From NCBI GenBank assembly GCA_011192085.1, contig DUEQ01000147.1, forward strand, positions 1 through 6,089: a stretch of DNA of 6,089 nucleotides, written 5' to 3'. The position numbers were made by a program, and so were the translations under genes. The notes under the pieces are model-generated. The model ran no database searches and was not told the DNA's origin. It saw only the letters and a program-made list of their open reading frames with translations. Of the stretch, positions 5,000 through 6,089 are shown in pieces (position 1 is the stretch's first letter; each line of letters starts with the position of its first letter). The stretch is from Caldilineae bacterium. Lineage in GTDB: Bacteria > Chloroflexota > Anaerolineae > J102.

Positions 5000-5953
5000 A
5001 TGAGAAAATACATGCTCACGGCTGCGCTCATGGCCCTCCTGCTGGTCATCCTGGCGGGATGCGGCACGTCAAAACAGCCCACGCAGGTTGCGCAGAAACC
5101 CATACCCACCCTGCATCCCACCTTCACCCCCACGGCCACGAAGGATATCGGCGCACCCGCGCCCACCATGCCTCCCACCCCGACCGGGCAGCCGACCGCA
5201 GCCCCGTCCGACACGCCCTCGCCTGAGGCTACGCAACCGCCCCAGGAGCAACCCTCGGCCACGCCGCCGCCCCCCACGCCCACCCCGACGCCCGCAGCGC
5301 CACAGGTGGTGGTCACCGCGCCCGTCGTGAACCTGCGGGCCGGGCCTGGCACGAATTACCCGCGCATGGGCCAGGCGAAGCAAGGCCAAACGTTCGACAT
5401 CGTCGCCAAAAACCCCAAGGGCAATTGGTTCCAGATCGAAGTCAACGGCAAAACCGTCTGGATCATCAATGACGCCCGGTGGACGAAGCCGCAAGGGGAT
5501 GTGAATGCCGTGGCCGTGGCCGAAAATATCCCCACGCCGCCACCGCCGCCCACGCCTCGGCCAACCAAACCCCCCGCGCCCACCCCCACCCCTGCGCCCA
5601 CCTATCTCTTCACGAAGATGAGCATGGAGCCGCGCATCAATACGAACTCCATCGTCACCTTCTTCGGCGGCCTCTTCAACCAGAGGGGAGATGGCGCGGT
5701 GAGCGGCTATAAGATGGTGGTCATCGCGCCCAACGGCGAACGCCGGGAAGCGCCCTTTGGCGACGTCTTCCTGCGCGGCGATCCTGGCCTGCCGGGTGAA
5801 TTCATCTACAACGCCAAGATCGAATTTCCGCTGCTGGCGGGAACCTACAAGGTGTTCGTCGCCGACGGCAGCGGAAAGCAGGTCTCCGAAGCCTGGGACG
5901 CGACCGTCAGCGGCGACACGCGCACCTTCCTCCCCCGCTGGCGACAGAAATAG
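5000..5953 (+). CDS. SH3 domain lipoprotein with Pro/Thr linkers
   Basis: A 317-residue exported lipoprotein of unknown role. MRKYMLTAALMALLLVILAGC is a type II signal peptide with lipobox LAGC and lipidated Cys21. A Pro/Thr-rich linker (about 35-101) follows, then a bacterial SH3 (SH3b) domain at about 102-161 with VVNLRAGPGTNYPRMG (109-124) and the GNWFQIEVNGKTVWI strand pair (141-155). A second Pro/Thr linker spans about 178-201. The C-terminal domain (about 203-313) looks all-beta, with alternating hydrophobic strands and AGTYKVFVADGSGK at 280-293. I do not recognise its family; an Ig-like fold is a guess. SH3b domains commonly bind peptidoglycan or other wall polymers, so tethering at the cell surface is the likely general role. 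It has its own promoter and is followed 21 bases later by a second lipoprotein gene. Confidence 0.9.
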   Translation: MRKYMLTAALMALLLVILAGCGTSKQPTQVAQKPIPTLHPTFTPTATKDIGAPAPTMPPTPTGQPTAAPSDTPSPEATQPPQEQPSATPPPPTPTPTPAAPQVVVTAPVVNLRAGPGTNYPRMGQAKQGQTFDIVAKNPKGNWFQIEVNGKTVWIINDARWTKPQGDVNAVAVAENIPTPPPPPTPRPTKPPAPTPTPAPTYLFTKMSMEPRINTNSIVTFFGGLFNQRGDGAVSGYKMVVIAPNGERREAPFGDVFLRGDPGLPGEFIYNAKIEFPLLAGTYKVFVADGSGKQVSEAWDATVSGDTRTFLPRWRQK

Positions 5954-5974
5954 GATCGACGAAGCAGGCGGCGC

Positions 5975-5997
5975 ATGGCGGATAGCAGATGGCGGAT
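5975..5997 (+). repeat. 7-base tandem repeat at the start of the second lipoprotein gene
   Basis: The units ATGGCGG, ATAGCAG and ATGGCGG are followed by a partial AT. Units 1 and 3 are identical and the middle unit differs by two transitions. The first unit supplies the probable start codon. A change of one unit would shift the reading frame. Confidence 0.6.
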
Positions 5998-6089
5998 CGC
6001 CTTCCTCCTTGGGCTTCTGGCGCTCATGCTGGCTGGGTGCGGGAGCAGCATAGGCGCGCACATCGTCGCGCCCACCCCCACCCCCACGC
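5975..6089 (+). CDS. second lipoprotein, 5' fragment cut by the window edge
   Basis: Thirty-eight codons are visible before the window ends. The N-terminus MADSRWRIAFLLGLLALMLAGC has a basic n-region, a hydrophobic core and the lipobox LAGC with Cys22. GSSIGAHIV and the start of a Thr-Pro linker (PTPTPT) follow, the same layout as the gene before it. The start is 21 bases after the preceding stop, with only a weak AGG (5966-5968) upstream, so the two genes are probably co-transcribed. The ATG at 5989 is in another frame and gives no signal peptide. Function cannot be told from this fragment; by architecture it may also be a surface-anchored multidomain lipoprotein. Confidence 0.75.
   Translation, partial: MADSRWRIAFLLGLLALMLAGCGSSIGAHIVAPTPTPT

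Noticed and set aside
5102..5302. Pro/Thr stretch as a DNA tandem repeat or CRISPR-like array
   Set aside because: The repetition is at the amino acid level with irregular codons and no fixed unit length or spacers. It is a flexible linker.
5069..6061. Gly/Arg-rich - strand open frame opposite the lipoprotein gene
   Set aside because: The Gly/Arg richness is simply the complement of the Pro/Thr linker codons. The + strand frame has a signal peptide, an SH3 domain and a promoter.
1..6089. Defence system, toxin-antitoxin pair, prophage or insertion sequence
   Set aside because: No transposase, integrase, nuclease-helicase, toxin-antitoxin pair or terminal inverted repeats were found. All convincing genes are housekeeping or cell-surface genes.

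Overview
The window is GC-rich, densely coding bacterial DNA, most likely from a Chloroflexota (Anaerolineae/Caldilineae-like) genome. That placement is an inference. It rests on the Thr-Pro-rich SH3 lipoproteins, the high GC content, a stand-alone rplI, and a methyltransferase of a type I associate with this phylum; there is no rRNA or other phylogenetic marker to confirm it.

Region 1 (1-3999, + strand) is a tightly packed housekeeping operon. yqeY (GatB/YqeY-domain protein) is followed by pgpH/yqfF (7TM-HD cyclic-di-AMP phosphodiesterase family), then ybeY (16S rRNA-maturation endoribonuclease) and a class I SAM-dependent methyltransferase. The yqeY - yqfF - ybeY order resembles the Firmicutes rpsU-yqeY-...-phoH-yqfF-ybeY-dgkA-era cluster. 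Here no phoH lies between yqeY and pgpH, and a methyltransferase stands where dgkA/era would be expected. Only yqeY has a clear Shine-Dalgarno; the following genes start 5-57 bases after the preceding stop without one, which suggests translational coupling.

Region 2 (4000-4999) is a convergent-then-divergent junction around a single - strand gene, rplI (ribosomal protein L9 with an acidic C-terminal extension). An intrinsic terminator for rplI sits at 4053-4080. The 339-base upstream gap carries the rplI ribosome binding site, two potential leader hairpins, a candidate rplI promoter, and a divergent extended -10 promoter for the next gene with an inverted repeat between its -35 and -10 boxes.

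Region 3 (5000-6089, + strand) holds two consecutive lipoprotein genes. The first is complete: lipobox, Pro/Thr linker, bacterial SH3 domain, second Pro/Thr linker and an unassigned beta-rich C-terminal domain. The second is cut by the window edge after its lipobox and the start of a Thr-Pro linker. Its first codons are built from a 7-base tandem repeat.

I see no mobile element, CRISPR array, defence island or RNA gene. The window is mostly conserved core genome. The points worth a second look are small-scale: start-site architecture, short tandem repeats, leader structures, the methyltransferase's placement and the L9 tail.
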